DNA of 64,000 bases from Cladopsammia gracilis (GCA_022457155.1 JAJGOT010000927.1:1-64000); one strand, 5' to 3'. Numbered from the stretch's first letter, positions 27,934 through 40,800 are shown. Numbers and translations: made by a program. Notes: generated from the letters alone by a model not told the origin.

Positions 27934-30900
27934 CAGGCGGTGTTGGACACGGTCCACGTGACTTCATTCGTCCAATCACGCGTCACTTTAGTGATACTAA
28001 TGGCGGCCGTCTTCACTCTTTCGTGTTGAGGTCTCCTCTCTGTTCTTGGATTGATTTCTCGTTTCATCGAACGTTTTAGTTTATCGTTTTCGGAGGGCCG
28101 AAAGAGAAATACCATGGCAAGCTATAATCCAACTTATAGCTTCAGGTGAGCATATTTTGTATCAAATTTGTTCAATGAAAACCATGTTGTCTTCAAAATC
28201 TTTGTTTACCACTAATGTGTGACACGGGTATTTAGTTTGCCCTTTCTTTGCATCGGTCGGTCAGTATTTGGATTTATTTTTGCACAGAATTAAAGTTTAA
28301 TAGTTAAACTTTGAGAAAAGGTCGGGGGGCCCACTGGGGCCCCGCCGTTTTAGTGGTGAAAAATCGACTTGAAGTTGTAGCTTTTTTCGCGTTTGTCACG
28401 TATTATCTTGTAAGATTTTCACGGGAGGTGATGGCGTGATTGATGCACGCAAACTTGCTTTATCGGGATAAGAACAAACTTTTTGGAACTTAGAATACCA
28501 TTTTTTACTGATTCCTTTTATCTAAAATACATATATTTTTTCTTCTAGGTATTTCAGGTTCTAAACGGCCCAAAGGCTATCCAAGGTCGATTGTAATATG
28601 GAATCAACTGCCTATACATAATTTGCCTTTGTAAAGTAATCTAAATTTTAAATCAATAATTATGCCAACCATTAGATCTATGGTATAATTCTACCAATTT
28701 GTTTATTTATTAATATATTTATTCATTTGTTATTTTAGGCTTTTTAATATAGTTAACTTAGATTAGCAATTTTATGTAAACTTAGATCTCCTAGTATAGT
28801 TTTTACTGATTTAGGAGTATTTTATTAAAGTATTAAAGCATTAAACCCCATGTACAAATATATTGTTTTGATTACTGAGTCAGCTTCCATGGAATGTTCC
28901 TGCTTTCTTTTCCTGCATAGCTTTATTCAGGGAAAAATATATATAATAAATTTTTAAGTTGTAATCTCTCTGAATCTCTTACAGGAGTCATGATCTGGAG
29001 ATGTTGCATGATTTTGTTCAGTATTTTAGTAATTTGCTGAGGGAGTTTTGGTAATGGTCTGGGGATGCCTGTTGACATTTTTATGGTTAGATTACATCCC
29101 GGTATGTTAGGAAGGAGTTTGATTCTAACATAGCGTTCAAGCATTTTTGCCATTTCAAGTGCTTTTAAAACTGTAAATTCATGTCCAGGGCCTCAAAATA
29201 AAATGTTTTGTTGGATTTTCTTTCAAACATTAGCACATACAGTAGGCCCCTTTTTGCACTGAGCCCTTCAAGTATTCCCTGACTCCTTAATCATGAAGTC
29301 TATTTCAAATTTGCAGTTTGGAAAAGAACTTGTAATACATTTCTCATGAAGGTCCTGAAAATATTCTGTGCCAAATTTTGTTTTATGTAAAAAAATATTT
29401 CTTATGTTCACAACACTGATAAAATTCAAGAAACTAAAGTTTTTTTGGTTTGTGAAAACCTGCTTTACATCAATAATAATTGAAACTTTGAAAAATTTGA
29501 ATTATTAGGCCCAAATTGTTTTCAGGAATATATATTTCAAGGAATGTAACAACTACTATAAGCAGTGTATACTGGAGAGACTCAATCATATAGACTACAA
29601 AGTAGGGAGTCTCTTATTTCTCTCAGGGATTATTTGGTGGGATAGTCAAGCAAGGGAAACATGCAAGCCAGTGTGCAAGAACATTGGCTACCTGAGCCAA
29701 TTTTCCGGCATAGACACTCGCATGTTTACCTCACTTGACTATCCACAAATAGGAAATAGGAGATTACTTGCAATATAAGACTGGAAAGAAGCACTTTTAA
29801 AAAGTGTTGAATTTAAGTAACATACTGAACATAATTTAGTTAATTATTGAACATAGGAGGACTTGAATAATAAAAGAATATGAGTCACTTGCTTTGTACA
29901 TGTCCTACCACTAAATCAATGTGAGGCCCGAGGAGTTTGCAGGAGGAACTGGCAACAGATGTGGGGAATTTGAATTGTTTTGCCATTCCTTATAACACCA
30001 TCATACAAGTCTTATTGTATAAAATATTAATAATAATAATAACTGTTTATTTACAATTCCATTGAAAAAGTGAAAAGGAGATAAGAGGTTATCCCTTTCT
30101 AGTTTATCTCCTAATTCTTTCTAGTTTATCTCCTAATCAACCACTAATTCAACCACTGTCGATTTAAAGGAAGCACTGGCATACTAGTTTTTATAACAGT
30201 TTTAAACACACAGCCATGGAATCCAGGAAACTTGCATTTCAGCTTCCTTGAAAATTTTAATTGACATTTTTTGTAGTTGAATTATTTAGTTGGCAAGTTC
30301 TTTCAGTTCCATTTTCACTGTACATGCATGTAGATCTTTGCCAGGAAAGAAGAGGGTGAATGCTGGTATTGAGTCATTATTGGTGTCTGCCACAATGGAA
30401 GATACCGGGTAATATGTGATGTCGTGTTCTATTTGCCCATTTTGTGTTGCAAATGAAAAGTGCAACCAAGTAAAAGTCTTGATTGTTTTGGTCTTTCTCC
30501 TCTCTATCCCAAGATGCACCTATGCAGGAGTCTGGTCAGTTTGGTAGAATCAATTTCATAATAAAGAAATAAAAGTTAATTTATGAAATTTACAACTCAT
30601 TGGCCAAAAAATACATTATTTTATAGAAAAATAGTATACAATAATGCTGACACAAACAATTAAATTTGTTGAAGCAGCAATATACAGTTCCCTAAATATT
30701 AAAGTAAAGGCTTTCCAGCTTTTCAAAAATGCCAACCATACAATAATTTTGCAAGATGGACTTTCAGTGGTGCATTAGTAGAGCATTTTATTTCCTATTT
30801 TTTTTAGAAATTACCAGTGGCAGTAAGCTGCTGTAATTCGTATGTATAAACGGCTCGCAAGGTATTCATTACACTCTGCCCTAAAGAATAAAATGCAATT

Positions 30901-31453
30901 TAAGGCCTTCTGCAAAACCAGCAGTTCATTTTTCTTGCCTTGGCGCTTCTGAAACATCCCGTGTAAACAAGAGCAAACGATTCTCCAGATTCACGCCAGT
31001 TTCTAAATTCCTTGCACGAATTCACTAAACAAAGACGGGAAATACGTGACGGTTGTAAACTTCGGCAAAAGATCGACTGATGGACGGTAATGTCGCCTTT
31101 CTCGTTACGATTAACCTGCGATCAGGCAGATCAAGCGATCTTTCTTTTTAGAGCGCGAGAGCGGCGGCGATCGCACGTTGCGATCGGGACTTTCATCACT
31201 AAATTCGGACCTTTATAGCTGTTCTAAGCATCCATAATGCACATTTACAATAGCCAGTAGGTTAGAGAAAGATATAAAACGAAGAAGCGCAGTAATTTCT
31301 CCAAGAAAGCGAACAAATCTGGCCAGAAATCTACCTCTAATCGTCTTTGAATCACGGAGAGCAGAGATGTTGACTGCTTGGCGTCAAGATGCAAATAACG
31401 CAAAGATTAAATTTCTCCCAGCATGCAGCGCGAAGCGTGTCCAACACCGCCTG
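27934..31453 (-). mobile_element. 3520-bp transposon copy 2, inverted
   Basis: Same element as 22731-26250, in opposite orientation, same length and near-identical wherever compared. Together the two copies form a large inverted repeat with a 1.7-kb centre, a structure able to extrude or recombine. The right flank is AAGCGTCCT. Confidence 0.87.
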
Positions 31454-32394
31454 AAGCGTCCTCAAGGCAGTAAGATTTTAATGTACGCGAGTTAATCTCG
31501 ACAAAAATTAATCGCAAAGAATGTTCACTTGACTTTAATTTGCTCCTTTATAATCAATATCATCGCAATCACAAACAACACTGAAATATTCTAAGAGGTG
31601 AGCAGTAAGGTTAAGCTTAGAAAAGGTGAGAATCTACTCCAACTCTGTCTTCATTTCCGCATATTTGAAACAACAAGGATTTTACCCGCGCGCATGTTAG
31701 CTATTTCCACTTACCAATTAATTGCCGGTCAAAGCAGATCAAAATGTCACCAGAACCGAACAAAGGTAAACGAAAAATGACCGACAGTACTTAATGACTG
31801 GCCCCACACGAAGCAGTGACACCCGTTTCCCCTCTACCATCAATGTCCCCCTCCAAATTGCCTGGGGAACATTGAGATTCTAGAGGAAACATAACTCACT
31901 GTTCTCTTGGAGCCAGTGTAAGACCACATTGTAGTAAGTGGTTAATTCTTCGATTTTTAGCCTTTTAAGAACATACACATCCGTGCGATGGTGAGAATGG
32001 AGTAGAAAAATTGTTGTGAATTATTCATATATGTTGTCAGTGATAGGCGCGGAAATTAAAATGCATAACGTTAAGGAGGCTCGCAACAGCCTTTTTTCCG
32101 TGGTGTGTGCATGTTTTGAAATCAAAATTTCACAGGGAAGACATACTTCGATTGCTTTCATACTTCACAAAATTTATGAAATGTGATCAAAATTGAAATG
32201 TTTCCCTGGTTTCCATGCGATAGCGGCTACCATAGCAACACCAGCTTGTTGCCCTTTGTTTTTAACAATGCCGTTTTTCTCAAAATCTAGTCAGATAATT
32301 TATAACGAAACTTCAAATTTTGTAGCACTCACGTATTACTAGGGGCAGTTCATGTCAGAACGATTTAGTATCATTTCATTTCATTGGTTGGTCG
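31454..32394. repeat. Host sequence, copy 1 of the duplication (continued)
   Basis: 31454-31462 is AAGCGTCCT, a 9-bp target duplication partner. From there to about 32205 the sequence matches 57754-58490. 32205-32394 has no counterpart in copy 2 and no recognisable content; it arrived with, or before, the LINE fragment. Confidence 0.7.
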
Positions 32395-34445
32395 ACACAT
32401 TTTTTTAAACCCCAAAGGGGAGTTAGGCAAGGCTGCCCCCTTTCGCCCTATTTGTTTACTTTTTGCGTTGAGATATTAGCTGAAAGAATACGAAATAACA
32501 AAGACATCAAGGGCATCTTTGTGCATGGAAACGAAATCAAAATCAGTCAGTATGCGGATGACACCACTCTTATTTTAGATGGCACAAAAAATCTTTAACT
32601 TCCTCGCTTCAGGTATTGGATGATTTTAAGACAATATCTGGCCTAAAACTAAACAATAGAAAAACTGAAGTACTCTGGATTGGAGCCAATGCCAGAAGAA
32701 AAGACATACTTTGCCCGGAAAAAGATTTAAAATGGGTCACAGACAAAGTGAAAGCCTTAGGTGTGTGGTTTTCGACCAATTCTGAAGTAAGTCTGGAGAT
32801 AAACTATTCTGAAAAACTAACCAAAATTAACAATAGCCTTGGCTGCTGGGAATACCGGTGACTGAGCTTACTCGGAAAGATTACGGTATTAAAGAGTCTG
32901 ATAGCTTCTCAACTTGTTTACATCTTGTCGCCCTTACCAACAAATCATCGCGTTTTAAAAGAAATCAACAATATATTCTTTAAGTTTTTATGGGATGGTA
33001 GGGGGGACAAGATCAAACGAGATGTTATTATAGGCAATTATTCAGATGGTGGATTAAAGATGATCGACTTGTATTTCTTTAACAAAGCACTAAAATCTAC
33101 CTGGGTAAAAAAATACCTTGATCCAGAGAACCATGGTAAGTGGAAATATTTTTTTGACTACGAATTGCACAAATTTGGCGGCCAGGCCGTTTTCAGAGGA
33201 AACCTTAACAAAGACGACATGTCTAAATTTACAACTAGTATCTCGGACAATTTTTTGGCCGAAATTTTGAATATTTGGTCGGAAATAAGTTATGATTCGG
33301 ACGTGAACTCGATTGACCACTTTCTATCAACGAGCTTATGGTATAATTCTTTGATAAGAATCGGAAATAGACCTGTATATTACAAGTACTGGTTTTCTAA
33401 AGGTGTCCAAAATGTCGCGCATATAATGAAAGATTCCAACACCTACCTCTCACTTCAAGAATTAAAAGATCGTTTCAATATTCAAACAAATTTTCTTACT
33501 TTCCATAGTCTAATATCTGTAGTGAAAGCTTTAGAGAAAACAAACAAAGATCGTCTTTTAGATAGGAACACCAAGTTCGAAAGTTTTCTTGAACGCTTTG
33601 TAAAGTCTAATAAGGCAAATAGAGTAGTCTATGAAAAACTTATTGATCTAAAGCAGCAACCCCCTTACCGTAGTCAAAACAAATGGTGTGCGGATTGCGA
33701 GGTAGAAAATATGGAAACAATTGATTGGAAGTCAGTATACCAACTGTCTTTCAACTGTACCAAATAACTTAACTAAATACTTTTCAATTCAAACTACTTC
33801 ATAGAAGACTGGCAACAAATGATTTCTTGAAGAAAATAGGAATAAAAGAGAATGACGTGTACTTTCTGTAGAAGTGAGGTGGAGGGCCTAATCCGCCTTT
33901 TCTGGTCTTGCAATGTGACGTCATGCTTTTGGCAAAGTTTTAAGCAATGGCTCACCACTGACAAAGGCATCGCAGACATAGAGACTATTAACTTTACTTC
34001 AACCATAATATTAGGCTTAAATACTAAAGTTTTTAAGAAAAACCAACTGGATTTCTATTTTTTGATTGCGCGTTATTTTATTTGGATCTGTAGAACACAG
34101 GGCAAGGACCTAAACTTTCAGAATTTCACGAACTATGTAAGTTTTTTTCTCTGATTGTCAACTTGTCTCCTAGGCCTCGTTTCTATTTTCTATTAGCTTA
34201 ATATGAAGAAAGTTTAGCCCTAGCAGTATTTTCCTAAAGACATAACTCATTAATCAAGTATACAAAATGTAAGTAATGTAGCAACTTGATGTAACGTGAA
34301 TTATTGTTAGTAAGTTGATGTATTCTATTATATTGTAAGTATGGTATTGTAATTAATCGTAAGTAATGGAATGTAACATGTATTGTAAGTTAGTAATGTA
34401 TGCGTTGAAATAAACGAGTATTTATGGAAAAAAAAATCATTTCAA
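32395..34445 (+). pseudogene. 5'-truncated LINE (L1/Tx1-like) reverse transcriptase remnant
   Basis: The start encodes the RT palm in frame (RQGCPLSPYLF, then QYADDTTLI with the catalytic YADD near 32550). A thumb and C-terminal region follow in several frames: DDFKTISGLKLNNRKTE at 32616 on, and FKFLWDGRGDKIKR plus DGGLKMIDL in the long frame 32925-33767. A Cys-containing tail is at 33852-34154. W-GGLKM-D is typical of L1/Tx1-type elements. Stops and shifts between the pieces show it is dead. It ends near an A-rich stretch around 34430. The segment is absent from copy 2 of the host duplication (junction near 58490). Confidence 0.8.
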
Positions 34446-34740
34446 AAACCAAAAAATGTTTTTGTATTAATTAGCAGAAACCGACAAATGATGGTCCAGT
34501 ATTGTGATAATATACCTTTCTGTGTACCAAAACTGTCATCTAATCACAGACAGACTGGGTCTGAATGAATTGAAACTTGAAAAGAATTAGCCCAACAGTT
34601 TTCAAGTTCCCACATTTTCATCTCCAAAATCGAATAGAAATAGACCATGTTTTGTTTCTCTTCCAAGAATTGGTTGATTTTGAAAATAAGTAAAGGTATT
34701 GTTGCACGGTTTTTACCAAACAAGGTCAAAATCCCTGTGA
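34446..34740. repeat. Host sequence between LINE remnant and 72-bp array
   Basis: Non-coding. Matches 58500-58780 in copy 2, beginning near the shared CCGACAAAT(G/A)ATGGTCC sequence. Confidence 0.65.
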
Positions 34741-34920
34741 CACTGCCCCTTTAACATCAGTTTGTTATAACAGTATAGGCTCCATTTAAAGTATCGTCCA
34801 GCAATAATGTAACACTGCCCCTTTATCATCAGTTTGTTATAACAGTGTAGGCTCCATTTAAAGTATCGCCCAGCAATAGTGTAACACTGCCCCTTTATCG
34901 TCAGTTTGTTATAACAGTTT
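34741..34920. repeat. 72-bp tandem array, first part
   Basis: About two and a half units. Each unit runs from CACTGCCCCTTTA through GTTATAACAGTGTAGGC to CGCCCAGCAATAGTG, with a period of 72 bases (starts at 34741 and 34813). It is interrupted by unrelated sequence at 34921-35317 and resumes at 35318. Confidence 0.85.
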
Positions 34921-35317
34921 CAGATCCGAAAAGCTGCTTATTTATTTTTCACATGGCATTGGCCATGTTCTCGCTGAGGGATGGTTCTGTCTATTCTCAA
35001 TTTCTTTATCGCGACAACGACATGATATTACAAATTCTTTTCCTATTACTCGTGGTCACGCGCCGCAGTGACGTGAGTCAATTGGCAAACATTTGAATTC
35101 GAGCTCACATCTGTTGCCATCACCACGTGCGATTTTGTAGAGAATTGGCGTTCGCGCTGGTTTTTCTATCTTTTTGCTGCTACACCGTGCTGACGAGACC
35201 CAACCAGGTCGAAACAGCTGTCCACGGTTGCATTTTGGCTTTCAGTTTGGGCTCTATCATGTCGTTGTCACATTAAATGTTCTACTTAGTATCAGCCTTG
35301 CTCTATACTTTGATTTT
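34921..35317. other. Unique insert splitting the 72-bp array
   Basis: About 400 bases without the repeat and without a coding signal. I recognise nothing in it. Confidence 0.5.
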
Positions 35318-35640
35318 TTGTTATAACAGTGTAGGCTTCATTTAAAGTATCGCCCAGCAATAGTGTAACACTGCCCCTTTATCATCACTTTGTTATAACA
35401 GTGTAGGCTCCATTTAAAGTATCGCCCAGCAATAGTGTAACACTGCCCCTTTAACATCAGTTTGTTATAACAGTGTAGGCTCCATTTAATGTATCGCCCA
35501 GCAATAGTGTGACACTGTTCCTTTAACATCATTTTGTTATAACAGTGTTGGCTCCATGTAAAGTATCGCCCAGCAATAGTGTAACACTGCCCCTTTATGA
35601 TCAGTTTGTTATAACAGTGGAGGCTCAGCAATAGTGTCGT
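35318..35640. repeat. 72-bp tandem array, second part
   Basis: About four units with the same 72-bp period. Open frames over it are translations of the repeat (24 codons per unit) and not a gene. In copy 2 of the duplication only remnants remain, at 58775-58803 and 59461-59500. Confidence 0.85.
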
Positions 35641-35653
35641 ATAGATATCGAAA

Positions 35654-35682
35654 AATAATAATAATAATAATAATAATAATAT
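35654..35682. repeat. (AAT)n microsatellite
   Basis: About ten trinucleotide units. The counterpart in copy 2 (59504-59567) is about twice as long. Confidence 0.9.
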
Positions 35683-35742
35683 TTAATGAGGGAACCCAAC
35701 TCGCCAAGGCGATTTTCAGTGGGGCCCTCGCTAATAGCCCAT

Positions 35743-35892
35743 ATTCGTATTCTCGATATTGAACTGGAACTAGCTTGCAGTCGAGGCTTATGCGGGGGAA
35801 TCTTTTCACATGCAAATATTTTTTTATGATATTCCTCCGCATTAGCCTCGACTGCAAGCTACTAGTTCCAGTTCAATACCGAGAATACGAAT
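35743..35892. repeat. Palindromic MITE-like hairpin
   Basis: The outer arms ATTCGTATTCTCG and inner arms ATTGAACTGGAACTAG/GCTTGCAGTCGAGGC pair with the other half of the segment around a centre near 35820. Such fold-back structures are typical of small non-autonomous transposons. Copy 2 (59630-59857) carries the same hairpin with a long AT run inserted in one arm. Confidence 0.7.
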
Positions 35893-36131
35893 ATTGTCTA
35901 TTAATTAATTACCTCATTACATAAAAAAGGATGTCGAAATAATCAGTCGATAGCATTATTCTAGAATCTTCCTTTATTTCACACACAATTGACACAAAGG
36001 TTTACGATGTAGAGGTTTTGAAGCAAAACAGACATTTGACAATGTTTTTCTGGACTTTATTTTTTAACTGGTACTAAATAAGTTTTAAACCTCTCGGGTA
36101 TAAACACTAATACAGCAAGGCAGGTTTTGTA

Positions 36132-36137
36132 TTTATT
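36132..36137 (-). terminator. Polyadenylation signal AATAAA of CTHRC1-like gene, copy 1
   Basis: AATAAA on the minus strand about 70 bases after the stop codon at 36208. It is conserved in copy 2. Confidence 0.6.
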
Positions 36138-36207
36138 TCTAGTTGTATTCTACAGGCTTATTTTAAAATGTCTTGGTAGAAAGTCCAGTAGATCACGTGT
36201 GACGTGT

Positions 36208-37879
36208 TTACTGCTGAGCTTTTGGCACCTCTTCAATGAAGATCCGGGACATTGTTGCCCAGCCTGTGTACGCGTTAGCAAGCTTGTGTCCAGTGTTGCA
36301 GTTTCCAACCCACAATCCCACTCGCACCTTTCCCTTGTGAATGTTATTACAGTGACCTTCAATGTGACGGTGATTGTGAAGATTGGGATTTCTGCCGCCT
36401 CTGTGCATGTAGAATACACCGTCAATAGACCCAGGAGAGCTGCACTCGGCGCCATTGAAGGTGAAATACCAGCGGCTACAGCAGTTGTCACAGTTGTAAA
36501 TCCTGAGGTTACCAGCAAAGTAGACATGGAGGGCAGTGTCTGTGTAGTTCTTCATGAAGTAACAGTTCTGTGAAATAAAGATAACTGACGTGAATTAACA
36601 TAAACTAAATACTATCAAAGATCCATCTGATGCGAGGAAGATATTTTTCAATTAAGAATTACGAAATTTGCAATGTCCTTTGTCTTGTAATGTTCTATTA
36701 CACTGTTTTTGCTTCATTTTAGGGAAACACATTGGGCCGGTTATTTAAACGAAACCTAACTTAGACCGGTGTTTAAGACAATTATGGGCCTTCACATCTG
36801 TGGTCATTTAAAGTAGACAAATATTTTTCTAGTCTGTGTAATATGCCTACTTGACATTGATTACAGTAAATAGATTTAAATATTAGGTTGGCCAAATGTT
36901 TTGTTTTCTAAATTTCGTTTAAGGTTACAGAGTACCTTCAGATCGAAAATTTATTGAAATTTTTTTTGACGTCAAAATAAAGTTTACAGAATGAATTTTC
37001 ATCAAAAAAAAATTATCGAAAAATAGTGAAAATTGACGGATAAATGACGGTATAACCTTTGTGGGCGGAGTTTGTTTATGAAGCGATATGTTTTTTAAGA
37101 TCACACATCTATTTTAATGAATGAGTTTTTAACGCCCATGAAACTGATCTATTTCCTGGTTATGAACAGCAAAAGGTGTAGTGTTTTACTTCAGAAAAGT
37201 TATGATGTAAATACATCACTTACATATATCTCGCCTGAATCTTTGTCGTCCGCTTTTTTCCAGGCGCATTCCTTCCAGTTCATGTGTGAAGACGGTTGAG
37301 AAGTTCCAGAGTCGCCTTTGTTCCCTCGCTCTCCTTTTTGGCCGGCGGGACCCTGGATCCCAGGTTCTCCTTTAGATCCTTTCTTTCCTATAGCACCAGG
37401 TGGTCCCTGGGGTCCAGTCTTTCCCGGGATGCCCAGGTCTCCTTTGGTTCCATCCCGTCCATCGCGGCCAGGTGCCCCAGGAGATCCCGGCATGCCATGT
37501 GTACCAGGTAGCCCATTTGTCCCCGGTTGCCCGCCATAACAGAATGGAAAAGTCTGCCGTTGGATTTAAGGAATGAAATCATTAGAATTTCGGTGGAATA
37601 TCGAGCTACTTTTTTACTATCGTTTGGCTTTCTTCTAAAAACTACAATTCACATCTTTGCAAGTGATAGCGACAGACAATAATTTGGACAATTTTCTAGC
37701 CTGTGGGCAATCTATTGGGCTTTATCTGACCAAGCACAGAATAAAAAAGCTGCTTTTTTAAACAATAAACTAACCTTGCTGTCAAGTGATTTGCTGCTGC
37801 TGTTGTTGTCCGTCGCAGAGCACAAAGTGATGAGTGATAAAATCAGTACACATAACATGGTGGTCAGCGGAAAGTTCAT
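36208..37879 (-). CDS. CTHRC1-like secreted collagen-repeat protein, copy 1 (three exons)
   Basis: Exons on the minus strand: 37879-37775 (35 codons), 37553-37224 (110 codons) and 36567-36208 (119 codons plus stop), all phase 0 with AAG/GTTAGT and TAT/GTAAGT donors and CAG acceptors; total 264 residues. Exon 1 is a signal peptide ([13 protein letters not shown] core). Exon 2 begins FPFCYGG, has about 20 Gly-X-Y triplets ([16 protein letters not shown]) and ends with NWKECAW. Exon 3 has [28 protein letters not shown] and [15 protein letters not shown]. These match the C-terminal domain of vertebrate CTHRC1 (human about 243 residues), a secreted regulator of Wnt/PCP and matrix. A role in this animal is inferred. 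All frames are open. Confidence 0.92.
36921..37099. repeat. Dispersed repeat inside intron 2 of CTHRC1-like copy 1
   Basis: A 179-bp segment starting AAGGTTACAG and ending ATGTTTTTTAAG. The same segment (182 bp) lies at 58804-58985, at a non-homologous place within the duplication unit (inside the 72-bp array). It is therefore a small mobile or transferred repeat. Confidence 0.75.
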
Positions 37880-37891
37880 ACGAGTTTGCGT

Positions 37892-37899
37892 CTTTTATA
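37892..37899 (-). promoter_or_regulatory. TATAAAAG box close to the CTHRC1-like start, copy 1
   Basis: TATAAAAG lies with its first base 20 bases upstream of the first ATG. Since transcription usually starts 25-30 bases after a TATA box, the transcript would begin inside or after the first ATG, making Met8 (still before the signal-peptide core) a likely start. The same spacing is kept in copy 2. Confidence 0.5.
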
Positions 37900-40800
37900 C
37901 CTTCGAACCTGTATAGATGAACAGTAACCAAGGTTATAAATCATCATACCCAGCGAAGATAATGATAACCTTGCTGATCGTGATTCCTTTGATCGGTTAG
38001 TTTAAGATATCTAAATATTTTGTGGTTTTCAGTGTTGGGAAGTGAGTCGGTCATTTTCCAAACTTGCTAAATGGTTAATAGAATACTAAAAATAATAAAA
38101 AGGAATAATAAACCGACGTCGGTCTCTTGGGAAATACGAAGATGTGCCGAAGATTCACCAGTCATTCATTCAGTCATGACTTGAAGTTTTCAAATAAACT
38201 CGGGGTAATTTGATCCCCTAAATCCAAAATAACAACGACGGTATCAATTATAATAGTTTAACGTAAAAAGACTTCTGTGGTATTTTCCATTTTGGTAATA
38301 AACCAGTAAAAAAAGGAAGGAACAGTTGGTCTGTAGTTTGTGACTCTTCCAATTGTTGGTAAATTGAATGTCGGGAAAAGAAAATCGGTCGGCAAAGCGT
38401 TAATCTAATATATATAGATAGGCTGAACCTAACAGCGAAGCACTTTGAACAAGCTTATAAACTAAAGTGAAACTTAACTAAGGTGAAAGGTCGGAAACAC
38501 AAGAATTAAGATTGACGACCGGGCTATTTTTCAATTTTAGCAATTCTCAAAAACAGTAAGGTTATTACCCGACCGTCTGCACAGTACATTTAGACCGTAC
38601 AAAGGTTCACAAAAACAACTTTTTCTCTGTCTAGAATAACTATTACGACTATTTCCCGAATAAAATACAGTTGTTGCTTGTCAAAAAATGCCCGAGAAAC
38701 TGATTTGGAAATCAAACATGCAAAAATACACAAACATATTTGCATAAGGCGACGCGAGTATAAAATCTAAGTCTTGTTTTGTTTACATAAAATCGCTTTT
38801 CAATCCGATGTAATGAATGAACAAGCACTGGCGCTATGACAAAAATGGACAATACAATCTTCTTTCGAAAAATGTTATTGAAATCTCCATTAGTTTATGT
38901 TTAAAAGCAAAACGCGTACATTTAATAAGCGAGCCGTGTCTTCGATGAAATTCAGGAAATTAATACAACGGAATTAAACTACAAGTTTATAAACAATTCT
39001 CCAGAACTAACGAGAACACAAATAAAAGGTCAATCACAGATTGATACCAAGATAAATTCCCATCGAAAAATGTAATTTGTTTTACCTTTAAGTCCCCCGC
39101 TTGCTTGAAAATTCTTTAAATCTCCGCGTTGGTTCTGAAATCCGTAATAAAAACAAACATCTCCCGCATTGATATAAACGTATGAAGGTCCTCGAAGCAA
39201 GATTTTATCCCTTAAAGGTCTTCTTTTTCCACTAAAGCGGCTTCTGAGTATCCCTTATTTAGTATCAAAAGATATAAAAGTATCCCTTATTAAGTAGCAA
39301 ACCGCGAAAAAATGAGAGAAATAACGACTTTACTGCTCCACTAAACACTGCGAAAGATCCAACTTTTAAAGTGTTTACCGAGCTGACGACTGTGTAGCCG
39401 CGCGTGTGGCGTACGGACACACATGTCACGGAGGCGCGCCCGCGAAACATTCCGCTAGCCATGACCATGAAAAATGACGGCATAGGTTCTATGAGTATGG
39501 TGCTGCGCAGCCAGGCCTTCGGTCCGGCAAGTGCTCCGCTATAGATTTGTCTTACCTTACTCCTGTGACTGTAGAAGCCAAATGATAACTTTAGAAGTTT
39601 CAGATGTCTATTTATCTCTCTCGTGAACGAAACTCATTAATTAGCATTCACGTTAAAACAAGTTCCCAACCTACGTAAATAACATGCAGAAATACGCCGA
39701 ACTTTATAAATAGTTCCGAACGACATGAAAAAAAAAACTTGTTCTGTGGTGTTTATCTATTTTCATGCTTTAAAAGCAGGTTCAGATGCTGATCACGTGT
39801 TGATCACGTGTCGCGTAACACGAAAAAAAAAATGTTTAACTCGGGTGCACACATGTAGTTGGGTTATTGATCAAAATATAACAAATGTCGCTAAAATCGA
39901 ATAACATTTCTAAGGAAATGGGAAATTTTAATAATATCTAAAAGCTGTTCAGTTTAGAGTGCCAACAAAAATCATAGCAAAGCTCATAAACATCAGGATC
40001 AATATATACCCCTACGAGTTCTACTTTCGATGTGAAAAGAGCGAAACAAGGCAAATTAATCTTTATTTGTTGATTAGTTCAACAGGCTTTCTAAACGTTT
40101 ATTAAGAAGCAGTCGATGGAGCAAAATGAGTAAATGCTGTTTGTGGATTGAAATTTCCTAAAGTAATATTCTCTTTTCGTGACCACATTTTCTTCCTTGA
40201 TTGGAAAGTCATGTTTAAGAGTTTGAGCAAACAACGCTGAACGGTTGTTTCTAAAGCTTTTATTCTCAATCTCCACACACGTTTCTTGAAAGCCTGCATG
40301 ACTCAATGATTTATAGAAAATCGACCAAGTATTCAGTATGACATGTACTCTCTCACATGACAAAAAAGAAAACCAAATCTATGCTATCGTTGTCAGCTAT
40401 TTATTCCTCACCGAACCGAAGCAGATAGTTAACGCAGGCTTCTCTGTTTAGTGATTTTCTCGTCAGAACAAGCTTCTCGGTGAACAGCTTGTGGATAAGA
40501 CGAGCTTTTCTATAGCTAATAAAGATTATCTGAAGAAGAATTTCAATATAAATTTGCGGTGTTCCCTTTTGAAAAAATACGGATCGAAACCCACTTTCAA
40601 AGTCACCCTCAGTTCAAAGATGAACGGCTTATACTGCTGATTAATATACCACTAATTTTTTTTTATAGAAATCGTTTCGCAAACATTGCTTGTCTTGGTA
40701 ATTTGAACATACTTCGGACTTTTTTTTCAACTGAATTTATAGCTCGTTCTGTGTTGTTATGTAAGTAAAACGTTTCTCCTTTCAAAGTTTCTCGGCGTAT

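Noticed and set aside
22731..31453. Large palindrome as an amplified gene pair or assembly fold-back
   Set aside because: Each arm has its own terminal inverted repeats and target duplications, and the arms sit at two different target sites, so two transposon insertions explain it better.
35338..35631. 97-codon minus-strand frame with repeated CYNKLM...AGRYFKW units
   Set aside because: A translation of the 72-bp satellite (24 codons per unit), with no start context or neighbours.
36127..36573. 148-codon plus-strand frame, repeated at 60091-60537
   Set aside because: Antisense shadow of exon 3 of the CTHRC1-like gene; its conservation is explained by the coding strand.
37318..37539. Plus-strand Pro/Gly-rich frames over the collagen exon, also at 61483-61771
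   Set aside because: Reverse-strand reading of Gly-X-Y codons gives Pro-rich peptides; the minus strand has the splice sites and signal peptide.
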